Shown here piece after piece: positions 24,168 to 32,425 of a stretch of 64,000 nucleotides of DNA (positions are counted from its first letter, which is position 1; every line of letters starts with the position of its first letter). The notes beneath the pieces were generated by a model. The model had not been told where the DNA came from, searched no databases, and worked only from the letters and a program-made list of their open reading frames with translations. The stretch lies in contig CACYPU010000001.1 in NCBI GenBank assembly GCA_902776365.1, forward strand, positions 408,325 through 472,324, read 5' to 3'. The position numbers and the translations under genes are program-made. Source of the DNA: an uncultured Bacteroidota bacterium. Its GTDB lineage: Bacteria > Bacteroidota > Bacteroidia > Bacteroidales > P3.

Positions 24168-26651
24168 TTACATCGGGTCGACGTCGTAGATGACGGTGAT
24201 GCCGCTCCAGCCTTCCTGTTTGGTGAGGTCGTCGCCAATCTGTAGGATGACGCGCTTGGCGTCGGAGATGGCTTCGCTCTTCTCGAAACGCAGGGTGATG
24301 GTCTTGAGGTAGAGGCCCCGGATGCGGCTCACCAGAGGGTATTCCGGTCCCATGACCCGTGTGGCGAAGACGCCGCGCAGCTGCTGCGCCATCCAGTCGG
24401 CGGCGCCGTTGAGCACCTCTTGGTCGCGGTGCTTGAGGGTGATCTCGATGAGGCGGTAGTAGGGCGGGTAGAGGAAGATGCGGCGCTCCTGAATCTGCTC
24501 CTGGTAGAGCGCCAGGTAGTCGGCTTTCATGACGTTCTCGATTACCTGATGGTGAGGGTTGTAGGTCTGGAGTATCACCTGACCTCCGTCACCGTGACGG
24601 CCGGCGCGGCCAGAGACTTGCGTCATTTGCTGGAAGGCGTGCTCGTAGGAGCGGAAGGAGGGGTAGTTGATGATGTTGTCGGCATTCACGATACCGACGA
24701 CGGAGACGTGCTCGAAGTCGAGTCCCTTGGTGACCATCTGGGTGCCGACGAGGATATCTATCTTGCGCTGCTCGAAGTCGTTGAGCAGTTCGAGGTACTG
24801 ATTTTTCTGCAGTGTGCTGTCGAGGTCCATGCGTGCCACCCGAGCTTCGGGGAACATGATTTGCAGGTCTTCCTCGATGCGCTCGGTGCCCACGCCGGTC
24901 ATCTTGAGGTGTGTGGAGTGGCAGGCGGGACATTCGGAGGGCACGGGGATGGAGTAGCCGCAATAGTGGCAGCGCAGGGAGTTGGTGGCCTTGTGATACA
25001 CCAGCGATACGTCGCAGTGGATGCAGTGGGGCACCTCGTGGCAGTCGTCACACTCGAGCCGCAGCGAGAAGCCGCGTCGGTTTTGGAAGAGGATGACTTG
25101 CCGATGCTGAGAAAGGGCTTCGTCGATGGCTTTGAGCAGGGTAGAGGAGAAGTGCCCTTTCACCTGCCCCTGACGGAAGGCCTCCTTCATGTCGACACAT
25201 ACCACCTCCGGCAGGTTGAAACCGCCGTAACGCTTTGTCATCGTGGTTAATCCATATTTTCCACTCTTGGCGTTGAAATAGGTCTCCACACTCGGAGTGG
25301 CGCTTCCCAGCACCGTCCGTGCGTCCCAGAGGCGTGCGAGGTAGAGCGCCGCATCGCGGGCATGGTAGCGCGGAGCGGGTTCATACTGCTTGTAGCTGCT
25401 GTCGTGCTCCTCGTCGACGATGATGAGCGCCAAGTCCTTGAAGGGCAGGAAGACGGCGCTGCGGGCACCCAGCAGCACCTGGTAGCTGCCCGAGAGGGTG
25501 CGTTGCCACACCTCCGTGCGTTCGCTCATGCTGAAGCGCGAGTGGTAGACGCCCACCTTGTCGCCGAAATATTTACGCAAGCGGTTGATAATCTGTGCTG
25601 TCAGCGCTATTTCCGGCAGCAGGAAAAGCGCCTGCCGGCCAGAACGCACCACCTCGTCGATGAGCTTGATATAGACTTCCGTCTTGCCGGAGGAGGTGAC
25701 GCCGTGCAATAGGAATGTGTTAATGGGGGATTGATGGGGGAGTGATGGGGACAAGTGATGTAGTGTTTCGAAGGCTTGTTGTTGTTCGTCGTTGAGTTGG
25801 ATGGTGGCGGGGTCGGTGAGTTCGGCATCGCTGAAGTCTTTCAGACGGCTCTCCACGCGCTCCTCGAGGGTCAGGATGCCGTTCTTGATCAGCGTTTGCA
25901 GGGCGGAACATTGTGGCAGCTCGCGCTTGGGGACGGCCTCCTTGCCGAATTTCGACAGCTGCAGGAACTGCATCAGCACCTCCACCTGCTTCACGCGCTT
26001 CTTCCGCTCCAACTCGTCGAACACCTCCTTCAGTTCGGAATTCGGATTTTTGAATTCGGAATTCAAGAGTACATAGGTGCTCTTTTTCGGTCGGAAGCGC
26101 TCTTTCAGCTCTTCATCCATCACTATAATCTCCCGCTCGATCATTCCTCGGATGAGGGGCATGATTTTCTGTACACCGATGGCACGGCTGATGTCCACCA
26201 CGCGCATCACGGGATGCTCCGAAAGCAGCTGCACCACGCTCATTTCCAGCTTGGAGAGCGACGACAACTCGCCGGTGAACACGGGATGTATCGTCACGGC
26301 GCTCTCGCTGGCTAGCTTGAGTCCCGCCGGCAGGGCGCAGGCCATCACGTCGCCGGGCGAGCACATATAGTAGCGCGCCATCCACTCCCAGAACTCCATC
26401 TGGCGTTCGGTGACGATGGGTTCTTCGTCGAGCACCCCCATGATATACTTCGAGCGCCAATGCGGGGCCTCCTGGTGGATGCGTCGCACGAGGGCGGAGT
26501 ACATCCGGGCGTTTTTCGCACCGAACTGCACCACCACACGTGCTCCCACCTTTACCTGCCCGTTCAGTTCCTGTGGTACCCTATAAGTGTAGGTGCCAGG
26601 CAGATGCAGCGGCAGCAGCACATCGACAAAGTATACCTTGAGTTCGTCCAT
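24168..26651 (-). CDS. priA: primosomal protein N' (replication restart helicase)
   Basis: PriA reloads the replisome at stalled forks. It has the N-terminal DNA-binding domain, the helicase P-loop LLHGVTSSGKTEVY, DEEHDSSYK, and a zinc region with eight Cys (CDDC, CIHC, CHYC, CPAC). The ATG at 26651 overlaps the stop of the toxin-like gene upstream (TAATG), so I prefer it over a GTG 13 codons earlier. Two repeat-derived inserts are in frame: NSEFKNPNSELK (26031-26068, seven-base GAATTCC words) and SPSLPHQSPIN just before the P-loop (25716-25762). No catalytic motif is hit. Confidence 0.94.
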   Translation of the reverse strand: MDELKVYFVDVLLPLHLPGTYTYRVPQELNGQVKVGARVVVQFGAKNARMYSALVRRIHQEAPHWRSKYIMGVLDEEPIVTERQMEFWEWMARYYMCSPGDVMACALPAGLKLASESAVTIHPVFTGELSSLSKLEMSVVQLLSEHPVMRVVDISRAIGVQKIMPLIRGMIEREIIVMDEELKERFRPKKSTYVLLNSEFKNPNSELKEVFDELERKKRVKQVEVLMQFLQLSKFGKEAVPKRELPQCSALQTLIKNGILTLEERVESRLKDFSDAELTDPATIQLNDEQQQAFETLHHLSPSLPHQSPINTFLLHGVTSSGKTEVYIKLIDEVVRSGRQALFLLPEIALTAQIINRLRKYFGDKVGVYHSRFSMSERTEVWQRTLSGSYQVLLGARSAVFLPFKDLALIIVDEEHDSSYKQYEPAPRYHARDAALYLARLWDARTVLGSATPSVETYFNAKSGKYGLTTMTKRYGGFNLPEVVCVDMKEAFRQGQVKGHFSSTLLKAIDEALSQHRQVILFQNRRGFSLRLECDDCHEVPHCIHCDVSLVYHKATNSLRCHYCGYSIPVPSECPACHSTHLKMTGVGTERIEEDLQIMFPEARVARMDLDSTLQKNQYLELLNDFEQRKIDILVGTQMVTKGLDFEHVSVVGIVNADNIINYPSFRSYEHAFQQMTQVSGRAGRHGDGGQVILQTYNPHHQVIENVMKADYLALYQEQIQERRIFLYPPYYRLIEITLKHRDQEVLNGAADWMAQQLRGVFATRVMGPEYPLVSRIRGLYLKTITLRFEKSEAISDAKRVILQIGDDLTKQEGWSGITVIYDVDPM
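25716..25762. repeat. GGGGGATTGAT-word tract before the PriA P-loop
   Basis: Degenerate repeats of ten or eleven bases (TTAATGGGGGA, TTGATGGGGGAG, TGATGGGG) in frame. Related to the CATCACTCCCCC words at 35555 and 37125. Confidence 0.55.
26031..26068. repeat. heptamer tract GAATTCC inside priA
   Basis: Coding-strand units GAATTCC, GAATTCA, AAAATCC, GAATTCC and GAACTGA. The same word family is inside argS at 28121-28156. Confidence 0.75.
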
Positions 26652-26962
26652 TAATAATATAAAAGGCTGTGAACGGCGTCGTGTACCCACACATAATCCT
26701 CGCTATCGTCGTCGGTGCATATCTCGTAGGCAAAATGAAAATCCTCACAGATATACTCTCGCCATCCTGCCTTTACCCAGTCTTCTTTCAGCCTTGATTT
26801 GGCATAAAGGGAGGGTATTTTGCCTAAGTCCTCAAGTGAATCGTACAAGCGATTCATCTTGTCAATCACAGAGGTATAACTTAAAGTAATATGACGCTCC
26901 ATAGCAGCGTCATAAAAATCCTGAATACTCGTCTGAACCTTTTTGTCAATTATGACCTTCAT
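26651..26962 (-). CDS. RelE/ParE-like toxin candidate
   Basis: This 103-residue basic/acidic protein has the spacing of a RelE/ParE-fold toxin (IPSLYAKSRLKEDWVKAGWREYICEDFHFAYEI with a late HDAVHSLLYY). It would cleave mRNA at the ribosome or poison gyrase if active. It is preceded by, and overlaps by four bases (ATGA), a small gene with an antitoxin profile. Its stop overlaps the priA start, so it is co-translated with an essential gene. Assignment is from fold-level likeness and context only. Confidence 0.65.
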   Translation of the reverse strand: MKVIIDKKVQTSIQDFYDAAMERHITLSYTSVIDKMNRLYDSLEDLGKIPSLYAKSRLKEDWVKAGWREYICEDFHFAYEICTDDDSEDYVWVHDAVHSLLYY

Positions 26963-27150
26963 GCTTCAGGATGATAGTGTTTGTAGATTCTTGTTTCCAT
27001 TATCTTGCGTGATTCCTCCAGCGTGATGCTAGTTTTCATGGCTTCGGATAATGGAAATCTCCGTTTTTGAATCATTTCCTGAAACGACGGCTCGCTTGCC
27101 GTATGAGGGCAGGATTCATCTTCTTCGATAGGATATGGTTTTGTGCTCAT
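26959..27150 (-). CDS. putative antitoxin of the RelE/ParE-like pair
   Basis: The 63-residue protein has an acidic, Pro-rich N-terminus and a helical C-terminus (EAMKTSITLEESRKIMETRI). Size, position before the toxin-like gene and ATGA overlap suggest an antitoxin. I do not recognise a DNA-binding motif. Confidence 0.55.
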   Translation of the reverse strand: MSTKPYPIEEDESCPHTASEPSFQEMIQKRRFPLSEAMKTSITLEESRKIMETRIYKHYHPEA

Positions 27151-27242
27151 AAAATTCCTTTTGTATTAACAACGATTCTTCTGTCAAAATATTGCCCACT
27201 CCTAAAATATTATTTTCACTATCGGAAGGGGTTTGTGTGGGG

Positions 27243-27686
27243 TTACTTCCGGCGGTAGGTGTAGTGGTGCCACTCTTGATTTTGGGCATCGAGGTCGGCG
27301 GGGCCGGGGGTGAGGAACTCCAGGTGGTCTTGATTGATTCTATTGATTTGGAACCATGTGAAGAAGGTCCCGTCGGGATAATACAGTTCCAAACCCAGGT
27401 AGTTCTCGAAAGCGGTGTTCCAGGTGAAGGTGATAGCGTCGTTCCGGAACTGGATGACGGCGGTGCCGTCGTCGTTGAAGACCATATCTTTCATCGGGGC
27501 GTTGTGGCCGAGTTCAAACACGGTGTCGATATCACCGCTGCCGAAGTGGATGACCTCGCAGGTGGCGCTTTGGTATTCCCACGCGCTTACGATGGGATGG
27601 GTGGTGCTGAAATTGTCTGTTTCCTTGCTGCAGGCCGTTAGCAGAAGAATGCCAAGAGTCAGGCTTATGTAGATGATTCGTTTCAT
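27243..27686 (-). CDS. small lipoprotein of unknown function
   Basis: From the ATG at 27686 it encodes about 147 residues with a lipoprotein signal (MKRIIYISLTLGILLLTAC). A lipocalin-like beta-rich domain follows, similar in size to the lipoprotein at 8180-8635 (GTAVIQFRNDAITFTWN). The frame extends upstream to 27785, but that part lacks a signal and overlaps the argS promoter region. It is divergent from argS. Confidence 0.7.
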   Translation of the reverse strand: MKRIIYISLTLGILLLTACSKETDNFSTTHPIVSAWEYQSATCEVIHFGSGDIDTVFELGHNAPMKDMVFNDDGTAVIQFRNDAITFTWNTAFENYLGLELYYPDGTFFTWFQINRINQDHLEFLTPGPADLDAQNQEWHHYTYRRK

Positions 27687-27751
27687 GATTTTGTCCTTTT
27701 GCACATATAGACGGAAAAAATTGCAAAACGCTGCATTGGTTAAAAACTTTT

Positions 27752-27782
27752 TTTGCGGTTCCGATAATTCTTCGTATTTTTG
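27752..27782 (+). promoter_or_regulatory. argS promoter, Bacteroidota type
   Basis: TTTG at 27752-27755, exactly 19 bases, then TATTTTTG at 27775-27782. It lies 33 bases before the argS ATG. Confidence 0.75.
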
Positions 27783-27814
27783 CACTCCGATTTTGTATAT
27801 ATATTGTACCTAAT

Positions 27815-29599
27815 ATGAATATTACGACCACACTCTCTCAGGCTGTTGCCGACGCACTGAAGTCACTTTATGGCATTGATGCCGATGCCAAAACCATCGT
27901 TTTGCAGGACACCCGCAAGGAATTCAAGGGCGACTATACGCTCGTTGTGTTCCCCTACGTGAAGCAGGCACGCAAGGCTCCCGAGGCGGTGGCCAACGAG
28001 ATTGGCGAGGCTGTGAAGAACGCGCTGCCCGTGGTCTCTGGATATAACGTCATCAAGGGATTCCTGAACTTCGAAATCTCCGACGCCTACTGGACCGCCT
28101 TTGTGGCCGAGAACACTGGTAATTCGGAATTCGGAATTCGGAGTTCGGAGTTAAACGAGGCTCCCGTGGTGGTGGAATACTCTTCGCCCAACACCAACAA
28201 GCCGCTGCATCTGGGACATATCCGCAACAACCTCCTGGGTTGGTCCGTCAGCCAGTTGCTGGCCGCTAATGGCGCCAACGTGAAGAAGGTGAACCTGGTG
28301 AACGACCGCGGTATCCATATCTGCAAGAGCATGCTGGCGTGGCTCCGTTACGGCAACGGCGAAACCCCCGAAAGCAGCGGCATGAAAGGCGACCATCTGG
28401 TGGGCAAATACTATGTGGAGTTCGACAAACACTACAAAGAGGAAATCAATCAACTGATGGAGAGTGGGGTAGAGGAGGAGCAGGCCAAGAAGGAAGCCCC
28501 CTTGATGCTCGAAGCCCAGAGCATGCTGAAACGCTGGGAAGAGGGTGACAAGGAGGTGCGCGACCTGTGGGAGAAGATGAACGGATGGGTGTATGCTGGC
28601 TTCGACGAGACCTACTGCCGCCTGGGTGTCGGCTTCGACAAGATATACTATGAATCGAACACCTATCTGCTCGGCAAGGAGTTGGTGCAGAAAGGTCTGG
28701 ATATGGGCGTGCTGTTCAGGAAAGAGGACGGTTCGGTGTGGTGCGACCTCACCGGCGACGGCCTCGACCAGAAGCTGTTGCTGCGCAAGGATGGCACCAG
28801 CGTCTACATGACCCAGGACCTCGGTACCGCGCTGTTGCGCCACAAGGATTTCGGTGCCGAACGCCTCATCTATGTGGTCGGCAACGAGCAGGACTACCAC
28901 TTCAAGGTGCTGAAGCTCATCCTTGGCAAGCTGGGCTTCGAATGGGCCGACAAGGTGTACCACCTCAGCTATGGAATGGTGGAGCTCCCCAACGGTAAGA
29001 TGAAATCGAGAGAGGGCACGGTGGTCGACGCCGACGACCTCATCGACGAGATGGAGAAGACTGCCGAAGAGATGAGCCGCGAGAAAGGAAAGAACGACGA
29101 GCTGAGCCCCGAGGAGCAAAAACACCTCTACCATATCCTTGCCCTCGGCGCACTCAAATATTTCATCCTCAAGGTTGACCCCACGAAGAACATGCTGTTC
29201 AACCCCGCCGAGAGTATCGACTTCAACGGCAACACAGGCCCCTTCATCCAATACACCCATGCCCGTATTCGCAGCATTGTGCGCAAAGCAGGGGAGATGA
29301 ATGTGGAATGCGGAATGATGAATGTCGAACTGACGGAGAAGGAGAGGGGAGTGGTGAAGGTTTTGCACGCCCTGCCCGAAACCATCGCCGCCGCTGCTGC
29401 CGCCTACAGCCCCGCTATGGTGGCCAACTATGCCTACGAGCTGGCGAAGGCCTTCAACAGCTTCTATCAGGATACTCCTATCCTGAAGGAGGAGAACACA
29501 GGACTGAAGCAATTCCGCGTGCAGCTCTGCGCTATGGTGGCCAACGCGCTGAAGAACACGATGAATATACTTGGCATCGAGGTGCCGGAAAGAATGTGA
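27815..29599 (+). CDS. argS: arginyl-tRNA synthetase
   Basis: This class I enzyme charges tRNA-Arg. The 594-residue protein has the N-terminal Add-1 domain, the HIGH motif HLGHIRNN (about residue 131), the KMSK-region KMKSREGTVVDADD (about 395), and an anticodon-binding helical C-domain. Two repeat-derived in-frame inserts occur: TGNSEFGIRSSEL (28121-28156, heptamer AATTCGG) in the linker just before SSPNTNKPLHLGH, and MNVECGMMNVEL (29295-29328, heptamer GAATGNN) in the C-domain. Both fall in loops. Confidence 0.96.
   Translation: MNITTTLSQAVADALKSLYGIDADAKTIVLQDTRKEFKGDYTLVVFPYVKQARKAPEAVANEIGEAVKNALPVVSGYNVIKGFLNFEISDAYWTAFVAENTGNSEFGIRSSELNEAPVVVEYSSPNTNKPLHLGHIRNNLLGWSVSQLLAANGANVKKVNLVNDRGIHICKSMLAWLRYGNGETPESSGMKGDHLVGKYYVEFDKHYKEEINQLMESGVEEEQAKKEAPLMLEAQSMLKRWEEGDKEVRDLWEKMNGWVYAGFDETYCRLGVGFDKIYYESNTYLLGKELVQKGLDMGVLFRKEDGSVWCDLTGDGLDQKLLLRKDGTSVYMTQDLGTALLRHKDFGAERLIYVVGNEQDYHFKVLKLILGKLGFEWADKVYHLSYGMVELPNGKMKSREGTVVDADDLIDEMEKTAEEMSREKGKNDELSPEEQKHLYHILALGALKYFILKVDPTKNMLFNPAESIDFNGNTGPFIQYTHARIRSIVRKAGEMNVECGMMNVELTEKERGVVKVLHALPETIAAAAAAYSPAMVANYAYELAKAFNSFYQDTPILKEENTGLKQFRVQLCAMVANALKNTMNILGIEVPERM
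28121..28156. repeat. heptamer tract AATTCGG inside argS
   Basis: Three perfect AATTCGG units, then AGTTCGG and a partial unit, in frame. Confidence 0.85.
29295..29328. repeat. heptamer tract GAATGTG inside argS
   Basis: GAATGTG, GAATGCG, GAATGAT and GAATGTC in tandem, in frame. Confidence 0.75.
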
Positions 29600-29625
29600 T
29601 AACGGTTAACGGTTAATGGTTAAAG
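29600..29625. repeat. heptamer tract AACGGTT in the argS-thioesterase spacer
   Basis: AACGGTT, AACGGTT, AATGGTT. The stop region of argS abuts it. The same family is at 16980, 36613 and 47970. Confidence 0.75.
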
Positions 29626-30357
29626 ATGAAAATATTTAGTTGGGAACAGGAGACGGCTGCTTATCTATGTGACCGGAAAGACCGTCTGCAGCCGTGGGCG
29701 GCAGTGAGATTGTGTCAGGAGATTTCAGAAGCCCACAGTCGCGCCATGGGTGTTGGATACGAGGAACTTATGCGGAGGAACAGCATCTGGATTCTTTCGC
29801 GCGCGTACTATAATATATATAAGCGTCCCGAGGCATTCGAGAAGGTTATGTTAAGTACGTGGTCGCGTGGCACCGACGGCCTGTTTGCATTCCGCGACTA
29901 CCGCATGACCAATCTCTCAGGTGAGACACTGCTGACAGGCACCACATACTGGCCCATGATTGACTTTACGTCGCGCAAACCCATCCGTCTGAAGGAAATC
30001 ATGGCCAATTACGAATGCTGTACCGACGAGGCCACCGACCACAGCGTCCTCGAGCGCCTCAGGCTGCCGGATATGAGCAATCCTGACGGAATTTTTGAGC
30101 AGACGGCCGCACATTCGATGATTGACCACGCACAACACGTTAACAATGCTGAATATGTACGTCTGGTGTTCGACAGCTTGATGCAGACGGATTTCGATTT
30201 GGACAAACCGTTTAGCCTGGAGATAAATTATCAGCACGAAACACAACCTGGCGACACGCTCTCAGTTTCACGTAAACAAGACAATGATGCTGTCTGTTTC
30301 CAAATATCGAATTCTCGTGGGGTTAGCGTGATGTCTAAGGTGAAGTTTAAAGTTTAA
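29626..30357 (+). CDS. acyl-ACP thioesterase
   Basis: The 243-residue double hotdog-fold protein of the bacterial acyl-ACP thioesterase family hydrolyses acyl-ACP to free fatty acid. It shows the N-half SRAYYNIYKRPEAFEKVMLSTW and the C-half catalytic region HSMIDHAQHVNNAEYV (Asn and His in the HVNN element). The C-terminal codons run into a GTTTAAA tract. A terminator follows at 30378. Confidence 0.88.
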   Translation: MKIFSWEQETAAYLCDRKDRLQPWAAVRLCQEISEAHSRAMGVGYEELMRRNSIWILSRAYYNIYKRPEAFEKVMLSTWSRGTDGLFAFRDYRMTNLSGETLLTGTTYWPMIDFTSRKPIRLKEIMANYECCTDEATDHSVLERLRLPDMSNPDGIFEQTAAHSMIDHAQHVNNAEYVRLVFDSLMQTDFDLDKPFSLEINYQHETQPGDTLSVSRKQDNDAVCFQISNSRGVSVMSKVKFKV

Positions 30358-30374
30358 AGTTTAACGTTTAAAAT
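30346..30374. repeat. heptamer tract GTTTAAA at the thioesterase 3' end
   Basis: GTTTAAA repeated about four times. It contains the stop codon and encodes the C-terminal KFKV. Confidence 0.7.
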
Positions 30375-30377
30375 AAT

Positions 30378-30412
30378 CTGGCGCGGGCTTGGGTTTGCGC
30401 CAGTTTTTCTTT
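30378..30412 (+). terminator. intrinsic terminator after the thioesterase gene
   Basis: CTGGCGC (30378-30384) pairs with GCGCCAG (30397-30403), followed by T5CT4. Confidence 0.85.
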
Positions 30413-30507
30413 TAATATTATTTAACTAATATCAGGGTTATGTTAAGTAGAATATTTTGAGAAGGTACTCGACTATTCTTCCCCACAGGCCTGAAATCTT
30501 CTGGTGT

Positions 30508-30542
30508 GGAAACGTTAATCGTTAAACATTAATCGTTATAAT
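30508..30542. repeat. AACGTTAATCGTTAA repeat at the dxs 3' end
   Basis: Variants of the GTTAATC/GTTAAAC heptamer overlap the dxs stop region. Confidence 0.6.
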
Positions 30543-32424
30543 AAGCGGAAATCAACGCTTCTTTATCAATATGGCAGTCGGCTTTGAGTTGTGCGACGCT
30601 GCCGTGGGTGACGAATTCATCAGGGATGGCGAGCACGGTGATACGGGAAACCTGCTCGGGATGATGCTCGGTGAAATAACTCTCTATGGCTTCTCCGAAA
30701 CCGCCTATCTTCACGCCGTCCTCGACGGTGATGATTTTACGAAACTCTCGTGAGGCAATCTCGTCGAGCAGTTTCGTGTCGAGCGGCTTGAGGAACCTCA
30801 TATCATAGACGGCAGCAGAAATACCTTGTTTTTCGAGTTCTTCTGCAGCGGTCAGTGCGTCGTTTCCTGGATGTCCGAGGCTTAGGAAAGCCACGTCGCT
30901 CCCCTCGCGGACACAGCGTCCCTCCCCTATCTTGATTTCCTCCATTGGCACCCGCCAATCGCTGAAAACGCTTGAGCCACGGGGATAGCGGATGACTATG
31001 GGGCCGTGATTGGGCAGCTGGGCGGTATACATCATGTGACGCAGTTCGTGATCGTTCATGGGTGCGCAGATGGTGAGATCGGGAATGGGCCGCAGGGCTG
31101 CGAGGTCGAAGACGCCATGATGCGTGGGGCCGTCGTCGCCGACAAGGCCTGCCCTATCGAGACAGAAGACCACAGGCAGACGCTGCAGTGCCACATCGTG
31201 AATAATCTGGTCGTAGGCGCGCTGGGCGAAAGAAGAATAGATGTTGCAGAACGGCACCATGCCCTGTGCCGCCAAGCCAGCGGCGAAGGTGACGGCATGC
31301 TGCTCGGAGATGCCCACATCGAAGACGCGGTCGGGCATCTGCTCCATCATCAGATTCAGCGAACAGCCGGTGGCCATAGCTGGCGTGATGCCCACAATGG
31401 CGGGGTTCTTTTCCGCCAGCTCGATGATGGTGTGGCCGAAGACTTCCTGGTATTTCAAAGGGTGGCTGAGTGACTGAGTGGCTGAGTTGCTGAGTGTGCG
31501 TTCGCCGGTTTCGGCGTCGAAAAGGCCGGGAGCATGATAGACGATAGGGTTTTGCTCGGCCTGCTTGAGTCCCCTACCCTTGCGCGTCACCACATGGAGC
31601 AGCACAGGACCGTTGATGTTCTTCAGCCGATTGAGAATCTCGGTGAGTTTGACGATATCGTGTCCGTTGACGGGACCGAAGTAGCGGATGCCTAGCGACT
31701 CGAAGAGATTGTTGCTGCCGAGGGCTATGGATTTTGCCACCCGCGTCATGCGTTGGAAGAGTCCACGGGAACGTCGTCGCAGGCAATTGCCTGTGTCGAG
31801 TCTCTGCCACACCTGCTCCTTGAGCTTGTTGTAGCGAGGAGAGGAGGTGATTCGCGTCAGGTAGCCATCCAGGCCGCCGACAGCTTTGTCGATGGAGATG
31901 CCGTTGTCGTTGAGGATGACGATGATATTGGCTTTGGAAAGGCCAACGTTGTTGAGGGCCTCGAAGGCCTCGCCGCCAGTGAGCGATCCGTCACCGATGA
32001 CGGCGATGTGCTTGCGAGTGAGGTTGCCCTGCATGCGGGAAGCGACGGCCATACCGAGGGCTGCCGAGATGGAGGTGGAACTATGGCCTGTGCCGAAGGC
32101 GTCGTAAGGACTTTCGCTCATCTTGGGGAAACCGCTGATGCCGCCGTAGGTACGCACGGTAGAGAAGGCCTCTCGCCTACCGGTGAGGATTTTATGGGAA
32201 TAGGACTGGTGCCCCACATCCCATATCAGTTTGTCGTCGGGAGTGTTGAAGACGTAGTGCAGCGCCACGGTGAGTTCCACGGTGCCTAGACTCGAGGCCA
32301 AGTGACCGGGATGCGTCGACAGGGTGTTGACGATATAGGTGCGCAGCTCGTCGGCGATGGCTTGCAGTTCGCCAGGTTGCAGCTTCTTGAGGTCAGCGGG
32401 GCTGTTGATGTCGTTCAGTTTCAT
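30529..32424 (-). CDS. dxs: 1-deoxy-D-xylulose-5-phosphate synthase
   Basis: This ThDP enzyme condenses pyruvate and glyceraldehyde 3-phosphate in the MEP isoprenoid pathway. The 631-residue protein has the ThDP motif GDGSLTGGEAFEALN (about 147), DNGISI, and transketolase domains II (GITPAMATGC) and III. An insert LSNSATQSLSHPLK between domains I and II is encoded by an eight-base repeat (TGGCTGAG, 31461-31498), in place of the usual short linker before YQEVFGHTI. Confidence 0.95.
   Translation of the reverse strand: MKLNDINSPADLKKLQPGELQAIADELRTYIVNTLSTHPGHLASSLGTVELTVALHYVFNTPDDKLIWDVGHQSYSHKILTGRREAFSTVRTYGGISGFPKMSESPYDAFGTGHSSTSISAALGMAVASRMQGNLTRKHIAVIGDGSLTGGEAFEALNNVGLSKANIIVILNDNGISIDKAVGGLDGYLTRITSSPRYNKLKEQVWQRLDTGNCLRRRSRGLFQRMTRVAKSIALGSNNLFESLGIRYFGPVNGHDIVKLTEILNRLKNINGPVLLHVVTRKGRGLKQAEQNPIVYHAPGLFDAETGERTLSNSATQSLSHPLKYQEVFGHTIIELAEKNPAIVGITPAMATGCSLNLMMEQMPDRVFDVGISEQHAVTFAAGLAAQGMVPFCNIYSSFAQRAYDQIIHDVALQRLPVVFCLDRAGLVGDDGPTHHGVFDLAALRPIPDLTICAPMNDHELRHMMYTAQLPNHGPIVIRYPRGSSVFSDWRVPMEEIKIGEGRCVREGSDVAFLSLGHPGNDALTAAEELEKQGISAAVYDMRFLKPLDTKLLDEIASREFRKIITVEDGVKIGGFGEAIESYFTEHHPEQVSRITVLAIPDEFVTHGSVAQLKADCHIDKEALISAYYND
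31461..31498. repeat. eight-base tract TGGCTGAG inside dxs
   Basis: TGGCTGAG, TGACTGAG, TGGCTGAG, TTGCTGAG in tandem, in frame. The same word is inside the lpxH-like gene at 38701-38756. Confidence 0.8.
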
Positions 32425-32425
32425 G

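Noticed and set aside
30478-30507. Weak hairpin CCACA...TGTGG downstream of dxs
   Set aside because: The stem is only five pairs with poor inner pairing and no T-run, so it is not called as a terminator.
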